Shown piece after piece: positions 62,401 through 64,000 of a stretch of DNA of 64,000 bases. Every line of letters begins with the position of its first letter. Within the stretch, counting starts at the first letter, position 1. The stretch covers positions 4,642,798-4,706,797 of the forward strand of contig VXAI01000025.1 of the NCBI GenBank assembly GCA_013399305.1, given 5' to 3'. Source of the DNA: Rostratula benghalensis (taxonomy: Eukaryota > Chordata > Aves > Charadriiformes > Rostratulidae). The position numbers were made by a program, and so were the translations under genes. Below the pieces are notes generated by a model. That model was not told where the DNA came from, ran no database searches, and worked only from the letters and a program-made list of their open reading frames with translations.

Positions 62401-64000
62401 ATATATTTCTAATATGTGCTTCTAATGCCAAACTCAAGTTTGCTGTCAGTACACAGGGAAAATAAATTTACTGGAGGAAGCAGAAGGGGAAAAAAAGAGA
62501 GACCTGTGCACTACCAGGAGTCTGATACCTCTGATCAGGTTTGCTTTATTCGTGAGCCAGCTTCTGGGAAAAATAAAAATAAGTAAATTAAAGAATAGCC
62601 AGTTAGATGAGTGCTATTTGCAAAGGTCTTGCCTGGCACACTGTCAGGAGGCCCTCCCCACCTCAGCACGGGGATTTGCATGTCTGGCACACTCAGCTCC
62701 TGAGGACCACTGATGACTTCCCCACAGCCCCAGGTGCAGGGTGGCCATCCTAGAGCACCCACACCAAACTGCATGCAGAAGCCAAGCTTTGTCCCCACAG
62801 CCACCCTCCACCCAGCTCTATGGGTGTACACCCTCCAATTTTCCTACTCATTTGCTCCTCATTGCAAAAAAAGTATATTAAAAAGTTATTTTTGGCACTG
62901 AAGCCAGCGACTGTGACTGAAGAGATAAAGGGAGCAGAACTGATGAGTAAGGAGGCCCCATTTGCAGAGACTTCTTTTTTTTCCCCTCCCCTCCAGAAGC
63001 ACACCACACTTTCAAGGGTCATAATATTGTTTTTCATTTCTCCTGCAGTAGACACTGAGGGTCTAACACTCAGTGGTTGCACACAGGCACCAGCCAGACA
63101 AGGAAGCTTCAAACAGCAGCAGCCCAGTGGGACCAGTGCTGCAGCTACAGATCCCATTGACATCAGCAGGAGTCAGACAATGGGAAGGCAAACCTGGTTG
63201 CAGCTGATCTCCTTAAAATTTGCCCTGCTAGGGGCACACCAAGGCAGAACTTGCCTTTTCCTCTTCTGCAAAGCACAAAGGGGGTGCATTTTTGTGTCTG
63301 CAAAGAGGAGATAACTTTTTGCCCCCCACTCTCCTGCATTAATTTACTTTTGCCCAGAGTGCAAGGGGACATGTCTGTTTTCTCACGGCAGCAAAGCATC
63401 CTCTGAGCTCAGGGATGCAGGAGCCGGCAGCTGAGCTCCAGCCACTTGGACACTCCTCACCTTCACAGCCAGATGCAGCAGCAAAGGCATCACTAACATC
63501 CTGAGAGCAAAGACCACTGCCCCCCTGGTTTGTTTTTTTTTTTCTTTAGAATAAACTAAAACAACTATCTGCCAACCCCATATTTTCCATCCCTGTCTCA
63601 CCAGATCTGAGCCACAGGCAGCACCCGGTGCCTGCCATGGGGCTAACGAGGAGAGTCCCTTTACAGACATCAGGGAAATGTGGTGTGAGCCCCCCATGAA
63701 GACAGGGACAACATCCCCTTCTGTGATAAAGCAGCAATGTTTCAGGCTGGACGTGTTAGCACTTTGAAATGGTAAATCACAGAGAGCCTCTGTTAAAGCC
63801 TTACCCTACAGAGAATTATTGTAAAGTGCCGGCTGCTGTTTACTTTTTTTTTCCCCTTCTGGACAGGGTCACAAAGGGAAGACAATGACAATAAAAACAG
63901 AAATACATCATAGGGGGGGAAAAATAAATCTCAGCCTCGACCACTACATGCAAATGCAGAGCAAAGCCTGATGATTTCACATGGGTTTCACTTGCTGTCA
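59433..64000. other. Unique noncoding sequence
   Basis: No gene is assigned. A 119-codon ATG frame at 61,429-61,788 (plus strand) is Ser/Leu-rich, has no recognised domain and shares its span with other open phases. A G-rich purine stretch lies at about 61,214-61,240, and a T run at about 63,532-63,543. The end of the window (63,800-64,000) shows no recognisable feature. Confidence 0.5.

Noticed and set aside
1..64000. CRISPR array, bacterial operons, tRNA or rRNA genes.
   Set aside because: No regularly spaced repeats, no Shine-Dalgarno-led gene chains and no cloverleaf or rRNA signature were seen. The CR1 elements show a bird genome.

Overview
This window looks like nuclear DNA from a bird, probably a modern (neoavian-type) species. 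The main evidence is a few 5'-truncated CR1 LINE copies with the characteristic avian CR1 3' end. Other signs are low recognisable repeat density, short A- or T-rich homopolymers, moderate GC content and two assembly gaps filled with N. There is no bacterial, organellar or viral gene organisation. I find no operon, tRNA, rRNA or CRISPR array, and no exon I can assign to a known protein. The longest open frame is about 240 codons without an early ATG. Most other frames are under 130 codons and look like chance. The best reading is an intergenic or intronic stretch of a gene-poor region.

Layout. From 1 to 12.3 kb the sequence is unique, with only low-complexity runs. An old CR1 relic lies at about 12.3-12.6 kb, and an exact 47-bp tandem duplication at 14.76-14.85 kb. 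A purine-rich strand occupies 18.13-18.35 kb. A homeodomain-motif-rich AT tract with a 21-bp palindrome lies at 21.3-21.7 kb. An ancient SINE-like relic sits near 26.6 kb. A relatively GC-rich block with a TATA-like box covers 27.0-29.1 kb. The first gap is 29,761-30,005. A short sense-strand CR1 3' end follows at 31.1 kb, then the longest open frame at 31.7-32.4 kb. The second gap is 44,528-44,647. The best-preserved CR1, with the tail of its reverse-transcriptase ORF, is at 45.7-46.3 kb on the minus strand. A compact CpG-rich core flanked by GATA and TAAT motifs lies at 53.6-54.2 kb. A small minus-strand ORF with a membrane-segment-like sequence is at 55.1-55.3 kb, and a third CR1 3' fragment is at 59.2-59.4 kb.

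I see no genes acting together here. If the window has a function, the likeliest is distal regulation of a gene outside it, plus possibly one or two unrecognised small exons or microproteins. I looked for a new biological system and found none I can defend. The most checkable leads are the 64-codon membrane-like ORF, the 70-codon coding-like ORF at 36.9-37.1 kb, and the CpG/GATA cluster at 53.6-54.2 kb.
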